From Streptomyces sp. NBC_01255 (lineage in GTDB: Bacteria > Actinomycetota > Actinomycetes > Streptomycetales > Streptomycetaceae), in contig NZ_CP108474.1 in assembly GCF_036226445.1 (NCBI RefSeq), positions 5,146,001 to 5,210,000 on the forward strand: a stretch of DNA of 64,000 nt, written 5' to 3'. The notes beneath the pieces are model-generated. The model was not told the DNA's origin and ran no database searches. It saw nothing but the letters and a program-made list of their open reading frames with translations. The position numbers and the translations under genes are program-made. Shown here in pieces: positions 43,655 through 52,421 of the stretch (the first letter of the stretch is position 1; each line of letters starts with the position of its first letter).

Positions 43655-44914
43655 CTACAGCTCGTTCAGGTCCACGGCCTGGGCCATCGCCTCGTAGCCC
43701 GCGTCGTTCGGGTGGAGGCCGTCGCCCGAGTCGTACGCCGGGAGGATGCGGTCCGGGTCCGTCGGGTCCGCGACCGCACGGTCGAAGTCGACGACCGCGT
43801 CGTACGCGCCGGACGTGCGGATCCAGTCGTTGACGGCTTCCCTCTTGGCCTCGTTCGCCGGGGTGTCGTAGAAGGAGCCCTTGATCGGGGTGAGGGTCGC
43901 GCCGAGGATCTTGAGGCCCTTCGCGTGGGCCTCGCGGATCAGGGTGCGGTGGCCCGCGATCAGCTGTGCGGCGGAGACGTCAGGGGTGGGCGCGGCGGGG
44001 AAGGTCGTCGTGCTGCCGCCGATGTCGTTGATGCCTTCGAGGACGATCACGGTCCGGACGCCGGGCTCCGCCAGCACGTCCTGCCGGAAGCGCTTGAGGC
44101 CCTTCTCGCCCGCCCAGGTGGTGTCGTTGACGACCTGGTTGCCGGCTATCCCGTGGTTGACGACGGCGCGCGGCCGCCCGGACTCGGCGAGGCGCTCCGC
44201 CAGCGCGTCGGGGTAGCGGCTCTCGGTGTCGAGCGTGGAGCCGACGCCGTCGGTGATGGAGTCGCCGAAGGTCACGACGCCGTTGCGGCGGGCGGTGTCA
44301 CGGCCGCCGGTGACCTCGACGCCGGAGAGGAAGTACCAGGACGCGCTGGTCTCCTGGAAGGCCGCGCCGCCCAGGTCGCCGCGGTGGTCGCCGTCGGCGC
44401 GGTAGCTGGTGGCCGAGGAGAAGTGGTGGAAGGTCGCGGGGCCGGTCTTCTCCGCGAGGTAGAGCGTGACGGTAAGGGATTCGAAGGCCTCGACGGGGAG
44501 GTTCGCGGTGTCGCTGAGGAGTGTGCCGCCGGCCGGGATCGTCACGGACGCCCGCCCGTCGAAGCGGAGTTGGCGTACGGAGCCGGGGCGTACGGCGCTG
44601 CCCTTCGCCGTGCGGGCGACGGTCGCGCCCGTGATCCGCAGGGGAGTGGAGCCGTAACGGTTCGTCAGCTCGATCCGGGCCCGGCTGCCGCCGGTGGTGA
44701 CCCGGACGACCTGGCGGACGGTGTGGTTGTCGAAGCCCTGCTGCGACCAGTTGGCGGTGAACGGCGCGGTCGGTGACTGCGGGGACGCGGCCCAGGCGGC
44801 ACGCCAGGAGGGGCCGTGGTGGCCGGTGTCGGCGAGTGCGGCGGGGGCGATGCCGAGGGCGGCGGTGGTGAGCAGGGCTATGGCGGCGCGGCGGAGGGTG
44901 CTCGTCGTTTGCAT
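43655..44914 (-). CDS. Secreted SGNH/GDSL hydrolase
   Basis: 419 residues. A Sec signal peptide (LRRAAIALLTTAALGIAPAALA) precedes a beta-rich domain of about 175 residues and an SGNH hydrolase domain: block I FGDSITDG, block II GIAGNQV, block III EGINDIGG and block V DGLHPND with the catalytic Asp and His. It should cleave an ester such as a lipid or acetylated polysaccharide outside the cell. ATG 44914. No promoter was identified in the 46-bp gap to the DUF1707 gene, which ends at 44961 on the same strand, so read-through is possible. Confidence 0.93.
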   Translation of the reverse strand: MQTTSTLRRAAIALLTTAALGIAPAALADTGHHGPSWRAAWAASPQSPTAPFTANWSQQGFDNHTVRQVVRVTTGGSRARIELTNRYGSTPLRITGATVARTAKGSAVRPGSVRQLRFDGRASVTIPAGGTLLSDTANLPVEAFESLTVTLYLAEKTGPATFHHFSSATSYRADGDHRGDLGGAAFQETSASWYFLSGVEVTGGRDTARRNGVVTFGDSITDGVGSTLDTESRYPDALAERLAESGRPRAVVNHGIAGNQVVNDTTWAGEKGLKRFRQDVLAEPGVRTVIVLEGINDIGGSTTTFPAAPTPDVSAAQLIAGHRTLIREAHAKGLKILGATLTPIKGSFYDTPANEAKREAVNDWIRTSGAYDAVVDFDRAVADPTDPDRILPAYDSGDGLHPNDAGYEAMAQAVDLNEL

Positions 44915-44960
44915 GCTTGCGTCAATTAATGGCTGGCGCGGGGTATTCCCGCCGACAGGC

Positions 44961-45578
44961 CTATTTCTGCGGCGGGTTGCTGTCCAGCTTGCGCTGTTCC
45001 CTGCGGTTGGGGTGCCGGATGACCACTCCTCCCGCGCCGCCGGAACCGGCGAGCCGGATCAGCGGAGTTCCCGGGAGCCGGTCGGGAGTGGTTGTGTCCG
45101 TCAGGCCGCCGCGGCCGGGATCCATGCCGCTGGTGTCTGCGGCCCACCCGTCGGGGATGACGATCGTGACGCCGGAGGTCTCCCCGTACGCCTCCACCAC
45201 GACCTCCGTGAGGCGGCACTCGACCCGGGTGAAGTCGACCTTCACGCCCCCCACGCCTCCGTGCGCGATCACGTGCCCGGGAACCTCCCAGCGCCCGGGG
45301 CCTTGGGACGCGCCGAACATGCCGCCCTTGAGGACCAGCGGCGGCAGGCTCCCGGCGGGATTCAGCTTCGGCAGGTCGGCGGTCAGGACGGCCAACTCGG
45401 CGTGAGTCCTGGACTTCAGCGCCAGCTCGAGGCGCGAATCCAGCTCGTCGAGATCGATGCGCCCCTCGGCTGCCGCGTCGCGCAGCTGCTCCACCACGGC
45501 TTCCCGGTCGTCGTGAGAGGCGCGGAGCTCTCCTGGTGGAGCAGGGCGCGGAGAGGGCTCGGGGGGCTGGGCGGTCAT
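44961..45578 (-). CDS. DUF1707 domain protein
   Basis: 205 residues. The N-terminal DUF1707 (SHOCT-like) domain is clear: RASHDDREAVVEQLRDAAAEG, then RIDLDELDSRLELALKSRTHAEL. The second half is a beta-rich domain (VDFTRVECRLTEVVVEAYGE) resembling the cell-wall-active-antibiotic-response DUF2154-type fold. No membrane segment, unlike many relatives that carry two helices. ATG 45578. Function unknown; such proteins often respond to envelope stress. Confidence 0.82.
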   Translation of the reverse strand: MTAQPPEPSPRPAPPGELRASHDDREAVVEQLRDAAAEGRIDLDELDSRLELALKSRTHAELAVLTADLPKLNPAGSLPPLVLKGGMFGASQGPGRWEVPGHVIAHGGVGGVKVDFTRVECRLTEVVVEAYGETSGVTIVIPDGWAADTSGMDPGRGGLTDTTTPDRLPGTPLIRLAGSGGAGGVVIRHPNRREQRKLDSNPPQK

Positions 45579-45639
45579 GGCCGCAAGGATATGCGGCCGG
45601 CGGACCGAGTGGACGGGGACTCCCCGTCGCGAACGCTGC

Positions 45640-46218
45640 CTAGTCGCGTTCTTCTGTGGGGAGTTGGCCGGGGAAGAGCAGGCCGGTCAGGGAGCGGAAG
45701 TACTCCTCCGGGTCCCGGTCGCCCAGCGCCGCGTCGATGTTCCGCGTCAGGAGCAGGGTCGCGAACCCGTGGGCGAGCGACCAGGCGGCGATGCCCGCCG
45801 TGCGGGCGTCGGGGACGTCCGGCAGGCCGGCGACGCCCGCGCGGAGTTCGGCGGAGGCGCGTTCCTTGGCGGCGAGGAGCTCCGGGTCGTCGGTGCGGAG
45901 CAGGTCCGGCTGGAACATGATCTGGAAGTGGGCGGGGTGGTCCGCCGCGAACCGTACGTACCGCACGCCGCGTTCGCGCAGCTCGGGCGTCCCGGCGAGG
46001 GCCGCGGCCAGGAGGTCGTATCCCTCGGCGGCGATCGCCGTGAGGAGTCCGGTGCGGTCCTTGAAGTGGTGGGCGGGGGCGGCGTGGGAGACGCCGGCGC
46101 GGCGGGCGAGGTCGCGCAGGCTCAGCGCCCCGGGGCCGTCGGCGGCGATCACGTCGAGGGCGGCGGCGAGGACGGACTGCCGCAGGTCGCCGTGGTGGTA
46201 GGTCTTCCGGCTCGTCAT
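45640..46218 (-). CDS. TetR-family regulator
   Basis: 192 residues. HTH: YHHGDLRQSVLAAALDVIAADG, then LRDLARRAGVSHAAPAHHFKDRTGLL. The C-terminal part has the TetR_C-type phrase FATLLLTRNIDAALGDRDPE. ATG 46218. It is divergent from the SCO6745-family gene across 109 bp with two 15-bp operators, so it probably represses both itself and that gene. Ligand unknown. Confidence 0.9.
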   Translation of the reverse strand: MTSRKTYHHGDLRQSVLAAALDVIAADGPGALSLRDLARRAGVSHAAPAHHFKDRTGLLTAIAAEGYDLLAAALAGTPELRERGVRYVRFAADHPAHFQIMFQPDLLRTDDPELLAAKERASAELRAGVAGLPDVPDARTAGIAAWSLAHGFATLLLTRNIDAALGDRDPEEYFRSLTGLLFPGQLPTEERD

Positions 46219-46238
46219 GGCAGCAGCCTAACCCTTAT

Positions 46239-46288
46239 CTAGTCATTGACAAGTTTGTGGGAGCGGGTGCAATCTTGTCAGTGACAAG
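46239..46288. promoter_or_regulatory. Two TetR operators in the divergent region
   Basis: CTTGTCAGTGACAAG (46274-46288) is a perfect 7+1+7 palindrome; CTAGTCATTGACAAG (46239-46253) is a near copy. Their centres are 35 bp apart. A -35-like TTGACA (46246-46251) lies in the first and a weak -10 CAATCT (46270-46275) runs into the second, so both would block the + strand gene at 46328. Confidence 0.75.
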
Positions 46289-46327
46289 TCGATGGGTGAG
46301 TGAGAGTCGATCACTAGGGAGACCGCC

Positions 46328-47209
46328 GTGGAATCCGGACGCGTACGTCAGATGTGGCACCTGCTCGAACCCCTGCACGCCCTGCTCTACTACGCCCCCG
46401 AGGCCTTCGACGAGGCCGCCGCCCTCGGCTACGACACCGCCGAGCGCTGGCCCTCCTACTTCGCGTGGCGCTCCGCCCCGCTCGGCGCGCCCGGCCCGGC
46501 CCGGGTGGCCTCGGCGTTCTACAGCTTCAGCCCCGAGATGGTCGCCCGGTACGTCACGGAGGGCGCCGGCCGGGAGGCTCAGGCCCCCACCGCGCTCCCC
46601 GCCGACGTCCTCGCCGCCCGCCTCCGGGCCGTCGACCGCACCTACCGTTCCGTCCTCGGCGAGGACACCGTCAAGAGCCCCGAGCTCGCCGAGGCCGCCG
46701 CCCTCGCCCGCCGCGCCGCCGAGGCGGCCGGGACCGAGGGGCGCCCGCTCGCCGCCGCCAACGCCGCCCTGCCCTGGCCCGAGGCCCCGCACCTCGTCCT
46801 CTGGCAGGCCGCGACGATCCTGCGCGAGCACCGCGGCGACGGGCACCTCGCCGCGCTCCTCGTCGCCGGGCTCGACCCGGTCGAGGCGCTCGTCTCCTTC
46901 GCGGCGATCGGCGCCGCGCCCGAGGCCGTCTTCGAGAGCCGCGGCTGGTCCGCCGCCGCCTGGTCCGCCGCCCGCGCCCGCCTCGCCACCCGCGGTCTCG
47001 TCCACGCGACGGGCGCGGCCACCGACGAGGGCCGCGCGCTGCGCGACCAGGTCGAGCTGCGTACGGACGAACTGGCCGCCGCCCCCTGGGCCGCCCTCGG
47101 CCCGGACGGCACGAGCCGGCTCGCCGAACTGCTCGGCGGCCCTTGGCTGTCCGCGATCGGCTCCGGCCTGCTCCCCGCCGAGAACACGCTGGGCATCGGC
47201 AAGGTGTGA
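46328..47209 (+). CDS. SCO6745-family protein
   Basis: 293 residues, helical, with the opening RVRQMWHLLEPLHALLYYAPEA and the central PLGAPGPARVASAFYSFSP that mark the SCO6745 family of actinobacterial proteins. The C-terminal half contains a winged-helix-like region (RGWSAAAWSAARARLATRGLV, then TDEGRALRDQVE), which resembles a MarR-type DNA-binding unit. No membrane segment. The role is unknown. GTG 46328, AGGGA about 9 bp upstream. It is divergent from the TetR regulator that probably controls it and converges on the endonuclease gene 34 bp away. Confidence 0.8.
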   Translation: MESGRVRQMWHLLEPLHALLYYAPEAFDEAAALGYDTAERWPSYFAWRSAPLGAPGPARVASAFYSFSPEMVARYVTEGAGREAQAPTALPADVLAARLRAVDRTYRSVLGEDTVKSPELAEAAALARRAAEAAGTEGRPLAAANAALPWPEAPHLVLWQAATILREHRGDGHLAALLVAGLDPVEALVSFAAIGAAPEAVFESRGWSAAAWSAARARLATRGLVHATGAATDEGRALRDQVELRTDELAAAPWAALGPDGTSRLAELLGGPWLSAIGSGLLPAENTLGIGKV

Positions 47210-47243
47210 GACCGGAGCGTCACGGGACGCGGATCGCGGAAGG

Positions 47244-49097
47244 TCAGAAGAGCAGTTCCCCTGCCGGGAAGCTCGAACCGGCCTTCACGCGCGGGGCGTA
47301 GCCGCCGCTGCCGTCGCCCTTGTAGGTGTAGAGGTCACCCCCGGCCTCGCGGCCGACCAGGTCCGGCTTTCCGTCGCCGTCCAGGTCGCCGGGTGCGACG
47401 AGGGCGTCGTAGACGTTCCAGGCGGTGCCGATGGCCTGGCGCGCCGAGAGTGTTCCGTCGCCGTTCCCCCGGTGGAGCCAGAGGCGGCCGGTGTCGTCGA
47501 TGGCGACGAGGTCGGCGACCTTCGGGCCGCCGGTGAGGTCCTGGTCGAAGTCGACGGCGACCACGGACCGGTAGGTGCTCCAGGTGCTCCCGTCGCCGCC
47601 GGTGCCGCCGGTGCCTTCGGTGTCGGCGATCGGCGTGCGCGGGGCGTAGCTGTGTGCTCCGGTCCCCTTGTGGAGCCAGAGTCCGCCCGTGGTGTCGCGG
47701 GTGATCAGGTCGGCGACGGTGTCGCCGTCGACGTCGCCGGGGGCGAGGAGGACGTTGTCGTTCCCGAACCCGGTCCCCGCCGCCTTGCGGCCGGAGCCGC
47801 CAGAGTACGAGCCGTCGGCGGCGGCCTCGTAGTGCCACAGGTCGCCGGCCGTGTCGACGGCGGCGAGGGTCGTTCCCTGGCGGGCGACCAGCTTCATCCC
47901 GTTCCAGCCCGTGCCGACCTTGCACGGCTTCGCCAGGGCGGCGTGGGTGCCGTCGGCCCGGCCTGCGTAGCGGTACAGCCCGCCGGCCGCGTCCCGCCGG
48001 AACACGGCGCCGGGGGTGGCCCCGTAGGCGCCGCAGTCCTCCCAGTAGGCCGCGCCGCGGATCGGCAGGTGGTCGGAGATCCACTTGCCGACGGTCGGGG
48101 TCGTCGGCTCGGGAGGCACGTCGCCGACCTCGCCGCGGAAGTACCGGGAGCTGAAGAAGGTGTAGTCGAGCTTCTGCTTCTGCGCCGTGTGCGCCGCGTC
48201 GAGCTTGGTCAGCTGTCCGCTGCGGCACCGCGCGACCGGGGCGGCGCAGAGGGCGCCGCGCATCCCGAAGCGATCGGCGTCGGTCTCGTCGGCCTCGGCG
48301 AACGTGCCGTGGCCGCCTTCGCCGGCGCCGGCCTCGTAGAAGCGGTCGAGGACGTCTCCCCACGGGGAGGAGTTGAAGTCGCCGCCGAGGACGACGGGGA
48401 TGCCCGCGTCCTCCCAGGTCCTGGCCTGCGCGGCCAGCTTGTCGGCCTCCCTGGCCATCACCGCGTGCATCGCCTGCTGCTGGGCGGTGGGGTCGGCGGG
48501 GAGGGTGGGGAGGCCCCACCACAGGTGCACCGAGCACGCCCAGGTCTGCCGGGACTGCACCCAGGCCTTGATGCACGGGGCCTTGATGTCCTCCGCGTTC
48601 GATCCCGGGACGGTGCCCAGGATCGCGGCCCGCGTGTCCAGGGTGAGGTCGACGCCGTCGACGGCGAGGCCCCTGACGAACGTCGCCATCCCGTAGCTCG
48701 GGGTGGTGGACCCGACCGGGTCCTTGCAGAGCGACCCGAGGTTGCCGGCCGCGACGGTCTCGACGTACCGGCCGGTGTATCCCCGGCTGCCGAGGCGGGC
48801 CTTCAGATCGTCGAACTGGTACCTGCAGACCTCGACGAGGAAGAGGTAGTCGGCGTTCCAGACGCCCGCCGCCGTCTCGTCGACGATCGTGTCGTACCGC
48901 GCCTCGTTGCCCGCGGCGCTGACGTCGCAGCCGCCGGTCCCGCCGCTGCCGCACATGTTGTACGTGTACGTCCTGACCGGCGGCGCGGCCGACGGGCCCA
49001 CCGTGTCGGCCTGGGCCTGAGGTGCCGTCACCGCCAGTCCCGCGCAGATGAAGGCCAGTACGGCCGTCAGCGCCCGGAGCACTCCGGACCTTCGCAT
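47244..49097 (-). CDS. Secreted endonuclease/exonuclease/phosphatase fused to FG-GAP repeats
   Basis: 617 residues. A signal peptide (ALTAVLAFICAGLAVTAPQAQA) precedes an EEP (DNase I-like) domain of about 300 residues: YTYNMCGSGG start, GGDFNSSPWGD with the catalytic Asp/Asn, KLDYTFF and ISDHLPI with the catalytic Asp/His. Then come about five FG-GAP-like repeats (DVDGDTVADLITRD, DLDGDGKPDLVGRE). Probably a secreted nuclease or phosphodiesterase held by the propeller. ATG 49097 has AGGGGG 5 bp upstream. It shares the repeat type with the pair at 6279-9759 and is divergent from an HNH lipoprotein. Confidence 0.9.
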   Translation of the reverse strand: MRRSGVLRALTAVLAFICAGLAVTAPQAQADTVGPSAAPPVRTYTYNMCGSGGTGGCDVSAAGNEARYDTIVDETAAGVWNADYLFLVEVCRYQFDDLKARLGSRGYTGRYVETVAAGNLGSLCKDPVGSTTPSYGMATFVRGLAVDGVDLTLDTRAAILGTVPGSNAEDIKAPCIKAWVQSRQTWACSVHLWWGLPTLPADPTAQQQAMHAVMAREADKLAAQARTWEDAGIPVVLGGDFNSSPWGDVLDRFYEAGAGEGGHGTFAEADETDADRFGMRGALCAAPVARCRSGQLTKLDAAHTAQKQKLDYTFFSSRYFRGEVGDVPPEPTTPTVGKWISDHLPIRGAAYWEDCGAYGATPGAVFRRDAAGGLYRYAGRADGTHAALAKPCKVGTGWNGMKLVARQGTTLAAVDTAGDLWHYEAAADGSYSGGSGRKAAGTGFGNDNVLLAPGDVDGDTVADLITRDTTGGLWLHKGTGAHSYAPRTPIADTEGTGGTGGDGSTWSTYRSVVAVDFDQDLTGGPKVADLVAIDDTGRLWLHRGNGDGTLSARQAIGTAWNVYDALVAPGDLDGDGKPDLVGREAGGDLYTYKGDGSGGYAPRVKAGSSFPAGELLF

Positions 49098-49107
49098 GCG
49101 TCCCCCT

Positions 49108-49143
49108 GAGGATGCGTATGAGGATGCGCATGAGGATGTGCAT
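49108..49143. repeat. Three 12-bp repeats in the nuclease leader
   Basis: GAGGATGCGTAT (49108), GAGGATGCGCAT (49120) and GAGGATGTGCAT (49132) lie head to tail just upstream of the minus-strand nuclease start, inside its untranslated leader. Confidence 0.9.
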
Positions 49144-49233
49144 CGGAAGGACGGAACGCTACCCTCCGGCCGCGGGGGACGAAGCGCCCGTATCAGCCCA
49201 AGTCCGGGATTCCGGGGCGCCTAGGATTCCAGG

Positions 49234-49923
49234 GTGCTGACGTATCGGAAGACCCTGACCGCGACCGCGCTCGCCGCCGCCACCCTGATGGCGGCCACCG
49301 CCTGCACGCCCGCCTCCGACACCCCTTCTGCCGAGGGCGGCTCGGGCGGCAAGCCCGCCGCGCGCGGCTCCGCGCTCGCCGCCGTGGACGCCCTCACCGT
49401 CAAGGGCCGGGCCCCGAAGACCGGTTACGAGCGGGAGAAGTTCGGCCGGGCCTGGGCGGACGTCGACGGCAACGGCTGCGGCACCCGCGACGACATACTC
49501 CGGCGCGACCTGACCGGCGTCCGCCTCACGGACGGCCGCTGCAAGGTCGCCTCCGGGACCCTCACCGACGACCCGTACACCGGGACCACCGTCGAGTACG
49601 TCCGGGGCCGCAGCAAGGTCGACATCGACCACGTCGTGGCGCTCTCCGACGCCTGGCAGAAGGGTGCCGGGAAGTGGGACAAGGACACCCGCCGCCGCTT
49701 CGCCAACGACCCCCTCAACCTCCTCGCCGTCGACTCGTCGACGAACCGGCGCAAGTCCGACGGCGACGCCGCGACCTGGCTCCCGCCGAACAAGGCGTAC
49801 CGCTGCACGTACGTGGCCCGGCAGGTCGCCGTGAAGAAGAAGTACGGAGTGTGGGTGACCGGCGCCGAGCGGGACGCGATGAAGCGGGTCCTCAAGGGCT
49901 GCCCGCAGCAGAAGCTGCCGTAG
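49234..49923 (+). CDS. Lipoprotein with HNH (DUF1524) nuclease domain
   Basis: 229 residues. A lipoprotein signal with lipobox MAATAC (cysteine about residue 24) and a Ser/Gly spacer anchors it outside the membrane. The nuclease domain shows DIDHVVALSDAW, where the DH pair belongs to the HNH core, then FANDPLNLLAVDSSTN and RRKSDGDAATWLPP, the DUF1524/GmrSD-type HNH fold. CGTRDDILRRD and the paired cysteines fit an extracellular enzyme. It probably digests DNA for nutrition or competition. GTG 49234. It diverges from the secreted EEP nuclease. Confidence 0.9.
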   Translation: MLTYRKTLTATALAAATLMAATACTPASDTPSAEGGSGGKPAARGSALAAVDALTVKGRAPKTGYEREKFGRAWADVDGNGCGTRDDILRRDLTGVRLTDGRCKVASGTLTDDPYTGTTVEYVRGRSKVDIDHVVALSDAWQKGAGKWDKDTRRRFANDPLNLLAVDSSTNRRKSDGDAATWLPPNKAYRCTYVARQVAVKKKYGVWVTGAERDAMKRVLKGCPQQKLP

Positions 49924-49983
49924 CGGGCTTGCCTCTCGGGAAAATCGCTTCCTCTCCCCGAAGATGATCTTTATCCTGCCCGC

Positions 49984-50730
49984 ATGGACCTGAACATATC
50001 GACCCTCGCCGCCCGTCCCGAGCTGGAAGGGCCGATGTGGAGCATGCTCGACCTCTGGCCCGAGTTCATGATGTACGACCCGGTCGGCTGGGCGAACATC
50101 GGCCGGATCGTGCGCGAGCTGCCGGAGTACGTCCTCGTCGCCACGAACGACGAGGGCAAGGTCGTCGCCCGCGGCTTCAGCGTCCCCTTCCGGATGGACG
50201 TCGACGGCCGCCGCGCGCTGCCGCCCCGGGGCTGGGACGAGGTGCTGCTCTGGGCCTTCTCGGACCTGCGGGCCGGCCGTGAGGCCGACACCGTCAGCGC
50301 GATCGAGATCACGGTCGACACGAGCGCCCTGGGCAACGGCGTCTCGCACCGGATGCTCGCCGCCATGCGGGAGAACGTGAAGCGGCTCGGCTTCTCGGAG
50401 CTCGTCGCCCCGGTGCGCCCCAACGGCAAGCACCTGGAGCACGAGTCCTCCATCCACGAGTACGCCTTCCGCACCCGCGAGTCCGACGGCCTGCCCGTCG
50501 ACCCGTGGCTGCGCGTCCACGTCCGCGCGGGCGGTGTCGTCGAGGCGGTGGCCCCGGCGTCGATGACGATCGGCGGCTCCGTCGAGCAGTGGCGCACGTG
50601 GACCGGCCTGCCGTTCGACACGGACGGCCCGGTCGAGGTCGACAAGGCCCTCGTCCCGGTGCACTGCGAGGCCTCGCGCGGCTACGCGGTCTACGTCGAG
50701 CCCAACGTGTGGGTCCGCCACATCCTCTGA
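49984..50730 (+). CDS. GNAT-like N-acetyltransferase
   Basis: 248 residues. A GNAT-type fold is suggested by YVLVATNDEGKVVARGFSVPF in the early strands, then ITVDTSALGNGVSHRMLAAMREN, where the pattern around GNGVSHRML stands for the acetyl-CoA loop, and VAPVRPNGK near 145. A long C-terminal part (WTGLPFDTDGPVEVDKALVP) is unassigned. Cytoplasmic; substrate unknown. ATG 49984. Its stop is 7 bp from the stop of the convergent lipoprotein gene. Confidence 0.8.
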   Translation: MDLNISTLAARPELEGPMWSMLDLWPEFMMYDPVGWANIGRIVRELPEYVLVATNDEGKVVARGFSVPFRMDVDGRRALPPRGWDEVLLWAFSDLRAGREADTVSAIEITVDTSALGNGVSHRMLAAMRENVKRLGFSELVAPVRPNGKHLEHESSIHEYAFRTRESDGLPVDPWLRVHVRAGGVVEAVAPASMTIGGSVEQWRTWTGLPFDTDGPVEVDKALVPVHCEASRGYAVYVEPNVWVRHIL

Positions 50731-50737
50731 CGACAGA

Positions 50738-51451
50738 TCAGTCCGCTACGACGACGTCCTCGGCCGGCGGGGCCTTCGCCTCGACCGGCCTGTCGTAGTC
50801 GTAGGTGGTGGTCCCCGGCACGTCGCCGCCCTTCGTGACGATCTTCAGGATGTACGGCGGGCCCTCCGTGGCGACGTAGACGGTCGTCTCGCTTTCGTTG
50901 CCCGGCCTCACCAGCTTCAGCGCCTTCCGCCCGTCGACGGTGGTGGGCTCCCCCTTCGCGGGGTCGTCGTCCCAGCCCTGCTCCAGAGTGGAGTGGAAGC
51001 GCACCGGGCCGCAGAGCGTCAGCTCGTCCGGGGCGTCGGGGCCTTCGGCGGGCGACTTCGTCCAGCGGCCCCTGAGCTTGTCGATCAGGGCGTCCAGGTC
51101 CTCCGGGGTCCGGTCCCTCTCCTCCCCGCGCAGGTGCGTCTCGCTGCGGCGCACGTACACGTCCTTGTCGACCTTGATGACGTCGACCGTGTCCGACGTG
51201 CCGTAGGTCAGCGTCGCGGTGCAGTTCCCCCGACTGTCGCGGGAGGTGCGGCTCTTCATCGGCACCGCCAACGAGAACCCGGCGGAGTGTGTGGACGCGG
51301 ACTCCGCCGACTCCGTCGCCTCGATCGCCTTGCCGAGGATCTCGGACTTGGCCGGGTCGTCGACGTGCCGGTCGCACGCGGTGGCGGAGAGGGTGAAGGC
51401 CCCGCAGAGGAAGGCGGCGGTGACGGGGTGGCGGCGGAGTAAGGCGTGCAT
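50738..51451 (-). CDS. Lipoprotein with a TTA codon, unknown function
   Basis: 237 residues. The signal has a lipobox ending SATAC (cysteine near residue 26), so a membrane-anchored extracellular lipoprotein. The rest contains YVRRSETHLRGEERD and repeated beta strands; it loosely resembles LppX/LprG-like mycobacterial lipoproteins but the link is weak. Codon 4 is TTA (51442-51440), so translation should need the developmental tRNA bldA. ATG 51451 (MHALLRRHPV). The gene lies 90 bp after the DUF4190 gene, which ends at 51541, on the same strand. Confidence 0.78.
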   Translation of the reverse strand: MHALLRRHPVTAAFLCGAFTLSATACDRHVDDPAKSEILGKAIEATESAESASTHSAGFSLAVPMKSRTSRDSRGNCTATLTYGTSDTVDVIKVDKDVYVRRSETHLRGEERDRTPEDLDALIDKLRGRWTKSPAEGPDAPDELTLCGPVRFHSTLEQGWDDDPAKGEPTTVDGRKALKLVRPGNESETTVYVATEGPPYILKIVTKGGDVPGTTTYDYDRPVEAKAPPAEDVVVAD

Positions 51452-51540
51452 CGTGGCAGTGTCGCCGAAGGGGGGGAACGGGGGAAGGGGCCCCGTGGGG
51501 CCCCCGGTCCTGGTGGTGCGTGGTGATGGGCTGAGCCCGG

Positions 51541-52347
51541 TCAGCCGAGCTTCAGCTCCCACTGCGAGGGGTTGTAGTCGAAGCCGGGGTTGACCTCGAC
51601 GGTCAGGGTCTTGGCGGCCTTCGGGGCGTCGAAGGCGACGGTGAGCGTGGCCTTCTTGCCGGGCAGGACGGAGCCCTGGAAGCCCGCGCCGACCTTCTCG
51701 TCGAAGATCTGCTCCGCCTCGACGCCCTCCGCACCGGCCCGCGCGCTCAGCAGGACGCCGACCGCGTCGAACTTCTTCGTGCCGCCGTTCTCGACGACGA
51801 CCGTGACCTGGTAGGCCTTGTTGCCCTTGGTGTGGCCCACCGCGTACTCGCTCGCCGTGTACGCCTTCGGGTCCGAGACCGTGATCTTCAGCTTGTCGTC
51901 GTAGACCGACGAGTCGCCGTCCGCCAGGCCCTTCCCCTTGTCCGCCGTCCCCTTGTCCGACGTCCCGGCGTCGCCCGACGAGCCCCCGGCCTTCGTCGGA
52001 TCCTGCGGGGCCGCGTCCTTGATGGTCTTGTCGATCTCCTCCACCGCGTCGCTGACCGCCGTGACCGTGATGACCAGGCCGACCGTCGCGAGGATCAGGG
52101 ACACGAGGCCGAGGATCGCGCCGGTGAGCGTCACACCCTTGTTGTTCGCCTCGCCGCGCTTCACGCGGCCCTTGCCGACCAGGCCCAGGATCAGGGCGAT
52201 GACGCCGAGCGTGCCGGCCAGCCAGAAGAGCAGCGGGATCAGGCCGGAGACCGCGCCGATGATGCCGAGGATCAGGGCCGCGGTGCCGAGGCCGTTGCGC
52301 ATGGCCTGCTGCGGGGCGGCGGGCGGGACCTGGGTGTCGTACGACAT
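51541..52347 (-). CDS. Membrane protein with DUF4190 and a C-terminal DUF4352-like domain
   Basis: 268 residues. Two or three hydrophobic segments (about 20-60 and 70-95) with the DUF4190 phrase NGLGTAALILGIIG and a charged loop GKGRVKRGEANNKG, then an Asp/Gly/Lys-rich linker and an Ig-like C-terminal domain (KAYQVTVVVENGGTKKF, VLPGKKATLTVAFD) of DUF4352 type outside the membrane. ATG 52347. Driven by the promoter at 52393-52421. Function unknown; perhaps an envelope-associated binding protein. Confidence 0.82.
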   Translation of the reverse strand: MSYDTQVPPAAPQQAMRNGLGTAALILGIIGAVSGLIPLLFWLAGTLGVIALILGLVGKGRVKRGEANNKGVTLTGAILGLVSLILATVGLVITVTAVSDAVEEIDKTIKDAAPQDPTKAGGSSGDAGTSDKGTADKGKGLADGDSSVYDDKLKITVSDPKAYTASEYAVGHTKGNKAYQVTVVVENGGTKKFDAVGVLLSARAGAEGVEAEQIFDEKVGAGFQGSVLPGKKATLTVAFDAPKAAKTLTVEVNPGFDYNPSQWELKLG

Positions 52348-52392
52348 GAGTGTGTCCTCCCGGACAGAGAAGCTGTCTGAAGCGATGGGTCA

Positions 52393-52421
52393 ATCACAGC
52401 AGAGCTTGTGAACCGAGTCAA
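52393..52421 (-). promoter_or_regulatory. Promoter of the DUF4190 gene
   Basis: On the minus strand, TTGACT (52421-52416) and TGTGAT (52398-52393) are 17 bp apart, a good housekeeping-type promoter about 40 bp before the gene. The -35 lies at the centre of the inverted repeat 52408-52431. Confidence 0.6.
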
